Assembly: GCF_028561335.1 (NCBI RefSeq)
Contig: NZ_JAQQTG010000015.1
Location: 3,433 to 67,432, forward strand
Direction: 5' to 3'
DNA from: Aequorivita todarodis
GTDB taxonomy: Bacteria; Bacteroidota; Bacteroidia; Flavobacteriales; Flavobacteriaceae
DNA length: 64,000 nt
This document shows positions 50,570-59,014 of the stretch, in pieces. The notes below the pieces were generated by a model. It saw nothing but the letters and a program-made list of their open reading frames with translations, was not told where the DNA came from and did not search any database. How positions within the stretch are numbered: position 1 is the stretch's first letter; every line of letters begins with the position of its first letter. A program made the position numbers and the translations under genes.

Positions 50570-51361
50570 TTAACGAATTACAAACCTCCCGGTTTTACTA
50601 TCAAAATCGATGGTTTCTTTTGGGAAAAGCGCATCAAACCGTCCAGCTTCAATCAGTTTGCAGGGCGAATCGAAATAGGTTTCATCCTTAGCCATTACCA
50701 ACATTTTGTCGGTAAGTTGGATGGCCAAGTCAATTTCGTGGGTTGAAAAGAAGATTGTCTTTTGTGTTTCCGAAGCCAGCTTTTTCAGCAGTTTCAAAAT
50801 GTATGCGCGATGGTAAATATCCAAATGGGTCGTGGGTTCGTCCAATAGTATAATTGGCGTGTCCTGTGCCAAAGCGCGTGCAATGGCAACCCGTTGCATT
50901 TGGCCATCGCTCAATTCAAAACACTTTCGTTGGGCGAGGGCAGTGGTCTCGGTGGCTTCCAGTGCAAGGTTTACGGTTTTCCCGTCTTCGTTGGAAAGGG
51001 TACCGATCCAATTGGTATAGGGTTGTCTTCCCAAGGAAACCATTTCCAAAACCGACAGATTTTTGGAGGCGGGCGCTTCGGTCAAAACCACACTCAACTG
51101 TGTCGCAAGCTGGAACGAAGAATATTCCTTTAAATTTTTTCCGTTCAGGAATATTTCGCCGGTAAGGGCGGTTTGCATCCCTGTCAACGTTCGCAGCAAT
51201 GTGGATTTGCCAATTCCATTTGCGCCAACAAGCCCCACCAATTCGCCTTTCGCAATAGAAAAATTGATTTTTTGTGCAATTGCGGTATTGCCCTTTTTAT
51301 TGGAATAACCCACGGCAAGGTTTCGCGTTTGTAAAATGATATGTTTTTCTTCCGAAGCCAT
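50570..51361 (-). CDS. btuD: ABC transporter ATP-binding protein, vitamin B12 type (BtuD-like)
   Basis: From the ATG at 51361 (1-bp overlap with the permease stop) the product has 263 residues. Walker A is VGLVGANGIGKSTLLRTL, the signature is ELSDGQMQRVAIARALA, Walker B is TPIILLDEPTTHLDIYH and the switch is FFSTHEIDLA. It belongs to the FecCD/BtuCD class, whose substrates are B12, heme or ferric siderophores. The context (cobalamin riboswitch, BtuB and BtuG nearby) favours B12. Upstream in-frame starts would lie inside the permease gene. Confidence 0.88.
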   Translation of the reverse strand: MASEEKHIILQTRNLAVGYSNKKGNTAIAQKINFSIAKGELVGLVGANGIGKSTLLRTLTGMQTALTGEIFLNGKNLKEYSSFQLATQLSVVLTEAPASKNLSVLEMVSLGRQPYTNWIGTLSNEDGKTVNLALEATETTALAQRKCFELSDGQMQRVAIARALAQDTPIILLDEPTTHLDIYHRAYILKLLKKLASETQKTIFFSTHEIDLAIQLTDKMLVMAKDETYFDSPCKLIEAGRFDALFPKETIDFDSKTGRFVIR

Positions 51362-52392
51362 TAAAAGAAGAGTTTTCGTTTTCTGACCAACAGCCAAATT
51401 ACCACAGGGGCGCCAATCAAAGAAGTAATTGCATTTATTGGCAATGTAAATTCGCTGAAGGGCAATTGCGCCACGGTATCGCAAATTAGCATCAACAAAC
51501 TTCCGCAGAGCAGCACGGCGGGGAGCAAAACCAGGTGGTTTGCGGTTTTGTAGAATTGACGCACCAAATGCGGCACCGCCAAACCAACAAAGGCTATTGG
51601 CCCTACAAAAGCTGTAATTCCTCCTGCTAGAATACTCGTTGCCAAAATAATTATGAAAGTAGTTCTTTTAATACGAAGCCCCATACTTTTTGCGTAGTTC
51701 TCCCCCAGCAGCAACGCATTTAGGGATTTACTGCTGAAAACGCTCAAAACCAGTCCCGCCAAAAAACAGATGCCCAAAATCAACACGCCTTTCCAAGATT
51801 GGTTTCCAAGGCTTCCGAAGGACCAAAAAATGTATTGTTGCAGTTGCTCCGCATTGCTAAAATAGGACAAAACCGACACTACTGCGGTGGTCACGCTGCC
51901 AAACATAAGACCGATTATCAAGATTGCCATCGTGTCCTTTATTCTAAAAGTTATCGCCAAAACCGCAAGCAGCACCAGGAAACTTCCCAAGGCCGAGGCG
52001 ATTACCAAGCTCCATTGGCTCAAAAGCAGGGTTCCAAAAAATCCCCCAAAGGCACTTGCGCCCAGAATTAAAATGGCCACGCCCAAACTCGCACCGCTGC
52101 TCAACCCCAAAACGAAAGGTCCCGCCAAAGGGTTTCTAAACAAGGTTTGCATCAATAATCCCGAAATGGCCAACCCGCCGCCTGCAAGCATTGCGGTTAT
52201 TGCCTTTGGCAGTCTGTAGTCCATCAAAATGTATTGCCATGTTTCTTTGGAGGCACCGTTTCCTATAAAGGCCGAAAAAATTTCCTTTAGGGGAATGGAA
52301 ACTGAACCGAGGCTCAAATTCACCAAAAATGCGGCAATCAGCACCAAAAATAGCACCGTAAAATGAAACCCATATGTTTGTTTGGTTTGCAT
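51361..52392 (-). CDS. btuC: ABC transporter permease of the FecCD/BtuC family
   Basis: The product has 343 residues, about ten membrane helices. SVSIPLKEIFSAFIGNG, DYRLPKAITAMLAGGGLAIS, GLLMQTLFRNPLAGPFVLGL and VGPIAFVGLAVPHLVRQFY are the FecCD hallmarks. It forms a homodimer with BtuD. Both ends overlap neighbours by 1 bp (TAATG), so btuF, btuC and btuD are one translational unit. A B12 substrate is inferred from neighbourhood. Confidence 0.9.
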   Translation of the reverse strand: MQTKQTYGFHFTVLFLVLIAAFLVNLSLGSVSIPLKEIFSAFIGNGASKETWQYILMDYRLPKAITAMLAGGGLAISGLLMQTLFRNPLAGPFVLGLSSGASLGVAILILGASAFGGFFGTLLLSQWSLVIASALGSFLVLLAVLAITFRIKDTMAILIIGLMFGSVTTAVVSVLSYFSNAEQLQQYIFWSFGSLGNQSWKGVLILGICFLAGLVLSVFSSKSLNALLLGENYAKSMGLRIKRTTFIIILATSILAGGITAFVGPIAFVGLAVPHLVRQFYKTANHLVLLPAVLLCGSLLMLICDTVAQLPFSEFTLPINAITSLIGAPVVIWLLVRKRKLFF

Positions 52393-53540
52393 TATTGCAA
52401 TTTATCAAAAAAATAAAGTTCGCGATTTGGAAACAATTCGGGGTGCAGTATTTTTATTAGGTCTTTTAAAACCAAATCGGGTCTGTTGGGAGCCAATTCA
52501 AAATAGATTACTCCTCCGGTTTCGCCTTTTTTCAAGCTATAGGAATATACATTTCCCGTTTTAAAGGCTTTAAATCGGGCGTAAACTGGGTTTGCGTTTT
52601 TCATTTCTTCCAAACGCGTGAACTGTCCCGGCCCAATCCAAACCTCGGCATCGTGGCCTTTGTCCAGGACCGATTCCAAACTTAACGATAGGCTACCCGT
52701 GCCTTTTGAATCTTTCCACAGATAATCGCCGTTGGCATCGGTTATAAACTGTGCGCCCCAACTGTCGCCCTGCGGCATATACCAAACGTCTTTGTACATT
52801 GCCCCGCTAATTACCGTTGGCGAATTTTCAGCTTCCGAAGCACGTTTTTTTGCTGAAAGATATTCGGTCTCTATGGCTTTGAAAATGCTGTCCGCTTCTT
52901 TTTCCTTATTGAAAAGCACACCGAAAAACTTGATCCATTCGGCTTTCCCCAAAGGGGAAGTTTCCGTCCAGTCTGAATTGTATAGAACGGGAATTCCGGT
53001 TTTTTCAATGGTCGTGAAGGTTGAATTATTTCCGTCAACTGCAAAACCAATGACGGCATCGGGTTTTAAATTGATTACCACTTCGGTGTTTATATCTTCG
53101 TTTCTGCCCAGCTCGGTTATTTTTCCTTCTGAAATTCTTTTGCGCGTTTTTTCCGAGGAAATATAATTTAGGTTTGGAAACCCTACCAGCGCTTCGTTTT
53201 CATCTAACATTTCCAAAGAAGGAATGTGGGTGGTGGAGGTAACGACAATACTTTTCAGCGGAATTTCAACAACGGCATCAAAACCTTCAGGATTTGGAAG
53301 GGAACCGTTTTTTTCAACCAAGGCATATTTGAAAGTCTTTTCGGTTCCCGGCCATGGGTTTTTCAATGTTATGGTTTTGTAGCCTTCAAAAATGTTGATC
53401 TCAAAGCCTTTTGCGTATTTAATGGGAACCTCTTTATATGTAGCGGAAACACTTTCTGTCCTGTTCTTGGTTTCGTTTTTACAGGAAATAAGTAAAATAA
53501 TAAGTAGAAAGTAAAAAAAATTCAATTTAAAATTTGCCAT
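52392..53540 (-). CDS. btuF: Periplasmic substrate-binding lipoprotein of the B12-type importer (BtuF-like)
   Basis: The product has 382 residues with a lipoprotein signal (MANFKLNFFYFLLIILLISC, Cys 20). The class III binding-protein domain starts around residue 90 (TSTTHIPSLEMLDENEALVG), has the linking helix region and ends DKLQ; LKPDAVIGFAVDGN and SYSLKKGETGGVIYFELAPN are typical of flavobacterial iron/B12-type binding proteins. It begins 17 bp after a CACAAAG array, so its promoter must lie in or before that array. Confidence 0.85.
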   Translation of the reverse strand: MANFKLNFFYFLLIILLISCKNETKNRTESVSATYKEVPIKYAKGFEINIFEGYKTITLKNPWPGTEKTFKYALVEKNGSLPNPEGFDAVVEIPLKSIVVTSTTHIPSLEMLDENEALVGFPNLNYISSEKTRKRISEGKITELGRNEDINTEVVINLKPDAVIGFAVDGNNSTFTTIEKTGIPVLYNSDWTETSPLGKAEWIKFFGVLFNKEKEADSIFKAIETEYLSAKKRASEAENSPTVISGAMYKDVWYMPQGDSWGAQFITDANGDYLWKDSKGTGSLSLSLESVLDKGHDAEVWIGPGQFTRLEEMKNANPVYARFKAFKTGNVYSYSLKKGETGGVIYFELAPNRPDLVLKDLIKILHPELFPNRELYFFDKLQ

Positions 53541-53556
53541 TGGTTGCTTGTTGTTC

Positions 53557-53594
53557 CGCAGAGTTGCACAAAGGTATCACAAAGTTTCACAAAG
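53557..53594. repeat. Left (CACAAAG)3 array flanking the GxxExxY gene
   Basis: CGCAGAG, then CACAAAG at 53567, 53578 and 53588, with a repeat period of 11 and 10 bp, which is one helical turn. The array ends 3 bp before the GxxExxY stop. The minus strand of this array contains TACCTTTG (53569-53576), a -7-like element pointing to btuF. Confidence 0.75.
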
Positions 53595-53596
53595 AA

Positions 53597-53968
53597 TTAA
53601 TTGATTATTCTTTTGATACCGTTTTTTAAAACCGCCACGTGAAAATTCAATAGCAGCCCGGGTTTATAGTTTCCGAGCTTCAAATAGGTCAAAACCTGTG
53701 CAGTATGGACATCTGTAAACGCTTCAATGGTTTTTATTTCAATGACTAATTTGTTTTCTACCAAAAGGTCTATTCTATAATCGTGGTCCAATTTTATTTC
53801 TTTATACATAATTGGCATTGGTTTTTCTTGTTGAACATTGAGTCCAGCTTTTTTTAATTCGTATGAAAGGCAATATTGATATGCAGATTCAAGAAGACCA
53901 GGGGCTAATTGACGGTGAACTTCTATTGCGCGGCCAATAACAATATTTGAAAGTTGATTTTCATCCAT
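53597..53968 (-). CDS. GxxExxY family protein (PD-(D/E)XK-like)
   Basis: From the ATG at 53968 the product has 123 residues. The name-giving motif reads GLLESAY (G..E..Y), and a nuclease-like core is present as HDYRIDLLVENKLVIEIKTI (Asp and E-x-K). The TIGR04256 family is widespread in Bacteroidota, cyanobacteria and Planctomycetes; activity is unproven. The gene lies between the btuFCD operon and the cobalamin riboswitch and is flanked on both sides by inverted CACAAAG arrays, as if inserted there. It is transcribed in the same direction as btuFCD. Confidence 0.92.
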   Translation of the reverse strand: MDENQLSNIVIGRAIEVHRQLAPGLLESAYQYCLSYELKKAGLNVQQEKPMPIMYKEIKLDHDYRIDLLVENKLVIEIKTIEAFTDVHTAQVLTYLKLGNYKPGLLLNFHVAVLKNGIKRIIN

Positions 53969-54007
53969 AATTGAAAAATTGAATACTATCAAATATAGGC
54001 AAAACCG

Positions 54008-54034
54008 CTTTGTGAATCTTTGTGAAACTTCGTG
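54008..54034. repeat. Right (CTTTGTG)3 array flanking the GxxExxY gene
   Basis: CTTTGTG at 54008 and 54018 and CTTCGTG at 54028, with a 10-bp period. This is the inverted counterpart of the array at 53557-53594 (CTTTGTG is the reverse complement of CACAAAG). The two arrays enclose the whole GxxExxY gene. Confidence 0.75.
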
Positions 54035-54066
54035 TAATAACCTTTTAATTCTCCGAAAATTACTTT

Positions 54067-54074
54067 TATCTTCG
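54067..54074 (+). promoter_or_regulatory. Probable promoter element of the riboswitch transcript
   Basis: TATCTTCG about 10 bp before the riboswitch is one base away from TAnnTTTG. A TTTT lies 20 bp upstream as a weak -33 element. Confidence 0.45.
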
Positions 54075-54084
54075 CAATGAATTT

Positions 54085-54345
54085 TGGTGAGTTATTTTCC
54101 ACAACGGAAAACGCTCTTAAAAGGGAAATAGGTAAAAGATTTTGAAGTTTTTTGCACGACAATCAAAAAATCGACTCCCGATAGCTATCGGGACTAAAAT
54201 CTCCAATCCTATGCTGTTCCCGCAACTGTAAGTCGTCCCGAAGAATTTTCGGGCGTGCATTCTTCAGAACCACTGTTCGCATTTGGCGGATGGGAAGGTA
54301 GCACAAAAGACGAGCCAGGAGACCTGCCAGATTCTAACATAAAAT
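54085..54345 (+). promoter_or_regulatory. Cobalamin riboswitch
   Basis: Conserved parts in order: AAAAGGGAAATAGGT (54118), AATCCTATGCTG, CCCGCAACTGTAAGTC, CCACTG, GGATGGGAAGGT and the B12 box GCCAGGAGACCTGCC (54314-54328). ATAGG and CCTAT can pair as a central helix. It precedes the btuB-type gene by 30 bp, so adenosylcobalamin should repress the receptor and its partner lipoprotein. An extra helix (AGATTTT at 54137 with AAAATCT at 54196) enlarges the loop between the two halves by about 60 bases and carries the dispersed palindrome. Confidence 0.93.
54176..54193. repeat. Dispersed palindrome inside the riboswitch extension
   Basis: TCCCGATAGCTATCGGGA, an 18-bp perfect palindrome; its 16-bp core is identical to the one at 6388-6403. 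It forms the tip of the peripheral helix in the cobalamin riboswitch. Confidence 0.8.
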
Positions 54346-54374
54346 CATCAAACTTTCGGGATAAAGGTTGAATT

Positions 54375-56207
54375 ATGAAACAAATTTGGCTCCATATTAT
54401 TTTTGTCGTTTTTCTGTGCACGGCTTCCGCATACGCACAACTGGACAGCATCCAGCACTTGCCGGAAGTGATGCTGACAGATTCCAAACTCGTCCAGTTT
54501 TCAAAAGGGTTCAAACTTGAAAAACTGGGCGATTCCTTGATTAAAAAGAATGCTACTTCCTTGACCGAAACGCTCCGTTATAACACTTCAATATATTTTA
54601 GGGAAAACGGTTTCGGAATGGTTTCATCGCCATCTTTCCGTGGCACGAATGCCGCGCAAACAGCCGTTGTTTGGAACGGAATAAACATCAATTCGGTATT
54701 TACGGGGCAGACGGACTTCAATACAATTTCACCATTAAATTATAGTGAAATTACCATAAGAAGTGGCGGCGGAGGCGTGCAATACGGAAGTGGTGCCGTG
54801 GGTGGAAGTATCCATCTAAACGATGCGTATTCCTTCCAAAAAATAGATACAACACAGGTTGGGCTGCGTTACGGAAGTTTTTCCACCGTTGGCGGAAATG
54901 CGAGCACCACACAAACCTGGGGCGACCATTATTTGAATGTGGGCGTGGATTTTATAAGTTCTGAAAACGATTACGATTATGTGGGAAAAAACCAAAAGAA
55001 CACCCACGGGCAATTTGTGCGCTTTAAAGCGAAAGTGAACGAGGCCCGAAAGCTGAAGCGCGGCGTTGCTACCTGGAATTCGGAATACAGCTATAACGAT
55101 CGCAATTTTTCCGGCAGTTTAAACACCAAGGGGAAAGATGCTTACAAGGACGTTACGACCCGAAATCTTTGGCAGTTGCAGCAAAAGGTCGGCGTTTTCA
55201 ATACAAAGGGAAGCGTTGCCCATCTTTTTGAGCGGTATAATTATTTTCCGGATAGCGAAAAGGCATTTAATACCGGTGGAAAAGCCAATACTTTTATCGG
55301 GGCGTTTCAGGCTGAAATTTTCCTTCAAAAAAAGCTGCGATTAAACGGAAAGGTTGAATACACCTATGTGGATGCCGAGGGAGACAATGTGGGGGAAAAT
55401 TCACGAAAAACCTTGGCGGCCGTTGTATTGATGAACCATAGGCTTTCGGAAAAATTTAATTATGGAATCAACCTTCGGCAAGAGTTTTTGAATGATTTTG
55501 ACAATCCGTTCCTTTTTTCTGCGGATGCGAAATACAGCGTTTCAAAAAATTATGCACTTCGGCTGAATGGCTCAAAAAACTATCGCGTGCCCACCTTCAA
55601 CGATTTGTATTGGTACGCGGGCGGAAATATGGATCTGCAGCCGGAAACGTCATATCAAATGGAGCTTGGGCAGGAATTTTCGGTCGGAAAGCTGAAAGCT
55701 GATGTTGCTGCTTATTATATTTCTTCGGAAGATTTAATAAAATGGGTTCCCGGAAATGGCGGGCTGTGGCAGCCCATAAATATCAGCAAAACCAGAAATT
55801 ATGGCATTGAGGCTGTTCTTGGGTATTATTTAAAATTCAGCAAACGGCATTCTTTGGATTTTAACGCAAACTATTCCTATACCAAAGCGGAAGATTTGGA
55901 AAAGGAGAAACAGCTTATTTACGTGCCTTTCCATAAAGCTGCTGGCACGATGGAGTATAGTTTCAACTATTTTTCGGTTTATGTTCAAGGCCTGTTCAAC
56001 GGGGAGGCTTATACGACCACAGACAACAGCGAAAGTGTGGACCGTTATACCGTCTTCAATATTGGGGCGCAATACACGTTACCATTTAACCCAAATATAA
56101 CTTTTGGCGGGCGGCTTAAAAATGTTTTTAATGTATATTATGAAAACGTGGCATACAGACCGATGCCCTCCCGAAACCTTCAAATATTCTTAAACTTTAA
56201 TATATAA
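54375..56207 (+). CDS. btuB: TonB-dependent outer-membrane receptor, BtuB type
   Basis: The product has 610 residues with a signal peptide (WLHIIFVVFLCTASAYA) and a TonB-box-like LPEVMLTDSKLV. The plug contains TSLTETLRYNTSIYFRENGF and PSFRGTNAAQTAVVWNGINI, and the last residues MPSRNLQIFLNFNI fit a 22-stranded barrel ending in an aromatic-rich strand. The cobalamin riboswitch 30 bp upstream assigns B12 (or cobinamide) uptake. The BtuG-like gene follows after 5 bp. Confidence 0.93.
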   Translation: MKQIWLHIIFVVFLCTASAYAQLDSIQHLPEVMLTDSKLVQFSKGFKLEKLGDSLIKKNATSLTETLRYNTSIYFRENGFGMVSSPSFRGTNAAQTAVVWNGININSVFTGQTDFNTISPLNYSEITIRSGGGGVQYGSGAVGGSIHLNDAYSFQKIDTTQVGLRYGSFSTVGGNASTTQTWGDHYLNVGVDFISSENDYDYVGKNQKNTHGQFVRFKAKVNEARKLKRGVATWNSEYSYNDRNFSGSLNTKGKDAYKDVTTRNLWQLQQKVGVFNTKGSVAHLFERYNYFPDSEKAFNTGGKANTFIGAFQAEIFLQKKLRLNGKVEYTYVDAEGDNVGENSRKTLAAVVLMNHRLSEKFNYGINLRQEFLNDFDNPFLFSADAKYSVSKNYALRLNGSKNYRVPTFNDLYWYAGGNMDLQPETSYQMELGQEFSVGKLKADVAAYYISSEDLIKWVPGNGGLWQPINISKTRNYGIEAVLGYYLKFSKRHSLDFNANYSYTKAEDLEKEKQLIYVPFHKAAGTMEYSFNYFSVYVQGLFNGEAYTTTDNSESVDRYTVFNIGAQYTLPFNPNITFGGRLKNVFNVYYENVAYRPMPSRNLQIFLNFNI

Positions 56208-56212
56208 CTAAA

Positions 56213-57268
56213 ATGAAAACTATGAAAAGAATAATTTTTATGACCCTTACTGTTTTACTATTTGTGTCTTGTAGCAGTGATGATGACAACCAGCCGGAAT
56301 ATATTCCAGCGGCTTTTGAAAAAGGGATATTAATTACCAACGAAGGGCCTTTCAACAACGGAAGTGGCAATATCACTTATATTTCTGAAGATTACAGCAC
56401 GGTTGTTCAAAATATATTTAAAAACGTAAATGGAAGCAATTTGGGCAATATAGTACAGTCCATGGGCTTTCAGGATAACATTGCATATATTGTGGTAAGC
56501 AATTCACAAAAAATTGAAATAGCCAACCGCTACACTTTTCAGCGTATAGATTCCGTAACAACTGGTTTGGTGAATCCGCGTTATTTTGTGTCTGTGGGCG
56601 GCAATAAGGGGTATGTGAGCAATTGGGGTGATCCCAATGACAATACAGACGATTATTTGGCTGTTTTGGATTTAAGGACCAATACGGTTTCTGCAACTAT
56701 TCCTGTGGCTTTTGGGCCAGAGAGAATGGTGGTGGCCAATAATAAAATATATGTAGCACACCAAGGGGCGTACGGGCAGAACAACCTGATATCCGTGATT
56801 TCCGGAACCACGGTTGAAAGCACTATACCTGTGGGCGATGTTCCAAATTCCATGGTGGTTTCTGGAAATACACTGTACGTGCTTTGCGGTGGAAATCCAA
56901 GCTATACGGGCAGCGAAACTGCGGGGTCTTTGGTAAAAATTGATCTTGCAACGGGGCAGGTTTCGCAGACATTCTCTTTTGGCACAACTCAGCACCCCAC
57001 CAGCCTTACAATGGATGGCGCCAAACTATTCTATAACCTTGACGGAAAAGTTTATAAAGTGGACACTGCTTCCATTTCATTACCGGGAGCTGATATAATC
57101 AATGGCAACTTTTACACCCTTCAAGCAAAAGATGGAAAATTGTATGCTGCCGATGCAAAGGATTATGCAAGTAGGGGCTCTTTGATAATTTACGACCTAT
57201 CGACCAATCAGCAAATCCAGGAATTTGAAACGGGCATTGTTCCGGGCGGAATTTATTTTAACGAATAA
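56213..57268 (+). CDS. BtuG-like surface lipoprotein (DUF5074/YncE-type beta-propeller)
   Basis: The product has 351 residues with a lipoprotein signal (FMTLTVLLFVSC, Cys 20) followed at once by SSDDDNQP, an acidic stretch like the surface-export signal of Bacteroidota lipoproteins. The rest is repeated beta blades (VLDLRTNTVSATIPVAFGPE, VISGTTVESTIPVGDVPNSM, LYVLCGGNPSYTGSETA), a seven-bladed propeller. BtuG of Bacteroides binds B12 very tightly on top of BtuB; the adjacency here supports the same role. The last gene of the riboswitch operon; a terminator follows. Confidence 0.85.
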   Translation: MKTMKRIIFMTLTVLLFVSCSSDDDNQPEYIPAAFEKGILITNEGPFNNGSGNITYISEDYSTVVQNIFKNVNGSNLGNIVQSMGFQDNIAYIVVSNSQKIEIANRYTFQRIDSVTTGLVNPRYFVSVGGNKGYVSNWGDPNDNTDDYLAVLDLRTNTVSATIPVAFGPERMVVANNKIYVAHQGAYGQNNLISVISGTTVESTIPVGDVPNSMVVSGNTLYVLCGGNPSYTGSETAGSLVKIDLATGQVSQTFSFGTTQHPTSLTMDGAKLFYNLDGKVYKVDTASISLPGADIINGNFYTLQAKDGKLYAADAKDYASRGSLIIYDLSTNQQIQEFETGIVPGGIYFNE

Positions 57269-57285
57269 ACTTTTCTGAAAATAAC

Positions 57286-57331
57286 AAAAAAAGAATCCAT
57301 TAAATCTAAAATTTTAATGGATTCTTTTTTT
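57286..57331. terminator. Bidirectional terminator after the BtuG-like gene
   Basis: AAAAAAAGAATCCATTAAA, loop, then TTAATGGATTCTTTTTTT. It serves the BtuG-like gene and the facing S41 peptidase gene. Confidence 0.9.
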
Positions 57332-57344
57332 ACTGACCACTGAA

Positions 57345-58742
57345 TTACCAATTTCCAATCATTTTTCCATCAATCGGAGAATTTGCTTTACTATCTGAAA
57401 TCTCTTTCAATGCCTTGAAATCCTTTTTTCTGTTGAAAGGTCTTCCGGCAATCTCAAAAAGCGCTGCGGCAAGAAGAGGTTCGTTTTCATCGCCCAATTG
57501 GCCTAAGTCGAAATAATCTTCCTTTAAAGCAATCTGCGGAAATAAACCATCATTGTAATCTGTGTTTCCTGCAACGTTGGAAGTTTTGAAGACCAGTGGA
57601 AGCATTGCATAATAATGGGAAGGGCTTGCTTGCTGTCTGCTGAAGGTAGGGGCTGGCGCATCATAAAGTAAAAAGGAAGCCTGAAATTTCCCCGTAGTGG
57701 TATCGCCAACCTGTACCGTGTTTATGTATGGGTTAAGCCCATTTATAACCAACTCGCTGGCAGAGGCTGTCCTCTTTGTTGTTAAAATATAAACATTGTT
57801 TAGGTTAAGGCTGTTTATAGTCGAACCGTTGCTGATGGAACTGTCAAAAAGTCCGTCCGATGCATTTGCAGCTTGCCGGTCGGCATTCCAAAATTCCTTG
57901 TAAAAAACCTGTCCGTTAAACTGTCCCGTAATCATGCTGGCTAAGTCGGTAGCTGTTTCAACTGATCCACCTCCATTATAGCGAAGGTCCAAAACAAGAT
58001 TGGTAATCCCTTCGGCTTTAAATTGTGCAAAGGCATCGTTTAGTTGTATGTCATAATCTGTAATAAAGCCATTGTACATCAAATAGCCTATTTTTTCTCC
58101 GTTAACGTTTAGGGTCTTTGTTTTAAAAACAGGGTTTTCGCTGTATTGGGTCTTGTTTAAAAGAACGGTTTCGCCCGTGGGTATAAAATTAGTGCCGTCA
58201 TAAGTCGCCAGACCAATGGTATAACTGTTTGGAGTCTGCAAGTCTATATAGTTTTGGCTGGTTATTTGTTGCCCGTCAATAGTGGTGAACAAATCACCGC
58301 GTTTTAACCCTCGTGCTTCCGCATCAGTGTTCGGCAACACATAGCGCACATAACCAAATACATTGCCGCTGTTATCGGGATAATACACCAGACCAAACTC
58401 CATGCCGTTGCTCAGGGTAACTCCGTTTAAGGCATCCTCAATTACCCTAAAGTCGCTGAAAAGACTGCTGAAACGATCCCGTGGCGACAACAAATAATCG
58501 AACAAAGCTTCGGGAGTGTCGTAGTTATTCAGAAAGCCATCGAGTTCGCCTTGGCTGGCGAAAGCATCGTTTGCAAGTTCCGGCGTATCCGCCTTGTACA
58601 GGTAATAATAATTTAAGCCCCGGTATATAAAGTTTTGAATATCAAGCGTTGAAGCTGGCTGGATATTGTCGTCCAAATCTTCAAAACAGGAAACAAAAAG
58701 TGTGGAAATAGCCAAAAGGGGAATGAAAATTTTTCTTTTCAT
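57345..58742 (-). CDS. S41-family C-terminal processing peptidase, lipoprotein
   Basis: The product has 465 residues with a lipoprotein signal (MKRKIFIPLLAISTLFVSC, Cys 19). A PDZ domain lies about residues 115-200 (FGYVRYVLPNTDAEARGLKR) and the peptidase core follows with LVLDLRYNGGGSVETATDLA and the catalytic Ser in TTKRTASASELVING (about residue 327-329) plus Lys in VGDTTTGKFQ. It is expected to cut unstructured C-termini in the periplasm or on the surface. Divergent from the second ECF operon. Confidence 0.92.
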   Translation of the reverse strand: MKRKIFIPLLAISTLFVSCFEDLDDNIQPASTLDIQNFIYRGLNYYYLYKADTPELANDAFASQGELDGFLNNYDTPEALFDYLLSPRDRFSSLFSDFRVIEDALNGVTLSNGMEFGLVYYPDNSGNVFGYVRYVLPNTDAEARGLKRGDLFTTIDGQQITSQNYIDLQTPNSYTIGLATYDGTNFIPTGETVLLNKTQYSENPVFKTKTLNVNGEKIGYLMYNGFITDYDIQLNDAFAQFKAEGITNLVLDLRYNGGGSVETATDLASMITGQFNGQVFYKEFWNADRQAANASDGLFDSSISNGSTINSLNLNNVYILTTKRTASASELVINGLNPYINTVQVGDTTTGKFQASFLLYDAPAPTFSRQQASPSHYYAMLPLVFKTSNVAGNTDYNDGLFPQIALKEDYFDLGQLGDENEPLLAAALFEIAGRPFNRKKDFKALKEISDSKANSPIDGKMIGNW

Positions 58743-58952
58743 AAAAAGGTTTATTTACGTTCGGTATTAAAACAGGTAAATTAGGGATTATATTGCAATG
58801 GTAAAAATATGTTTTTTAGTCGAAATTATTCCAGCTGATCCAAAATGAATTCTTTTGGATTTGAAATAGGACTTAAGGGGAAACAGAACGGATCGGTTTT
58901 TTATGACGAAGCAGTCCTGTGCCCTGATTCCTGTTTCATTTCGAAAAAGGAT

Positions 58953-58979
58953 TGTAACAAAAATGGACGCCATTCGTCA
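58953..58979 (+). promoter_or_regulatory. ECF-type promoter in front of the sigma factor operon
   Basis: TGTAACA at 58953-58959 and CGTC at 58975-58978, 15 bp apart, match the ECF-type (GTAACA/CGTC) layout seen before flavobacterial ECF sigma genes. It is 36 bp before the ATG of the sigma gene, so the operon is probably autoregulated. Confidence 0.6.
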
Positions 58980-59014
58980 TTTAAATAGAAGCCGGAAAAA
59001 CCACAACCACCAAA

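Noticed and set aside
51362-51484. N-terminal extension of the BtuD-like ATPase
   Set aside because: It lies in the permease gene in another frame; the ATG at 51361 overlaps the permease stop as in the neighbouring junction.
50570-53540. Iron-siderophore importer instead of B12 importer
   Set aside because: The family covers both, and sequence alone does not decide. The riboswitch, BtuB and BtuG-like genes next door make B12 the better call; kept as the main alternative.
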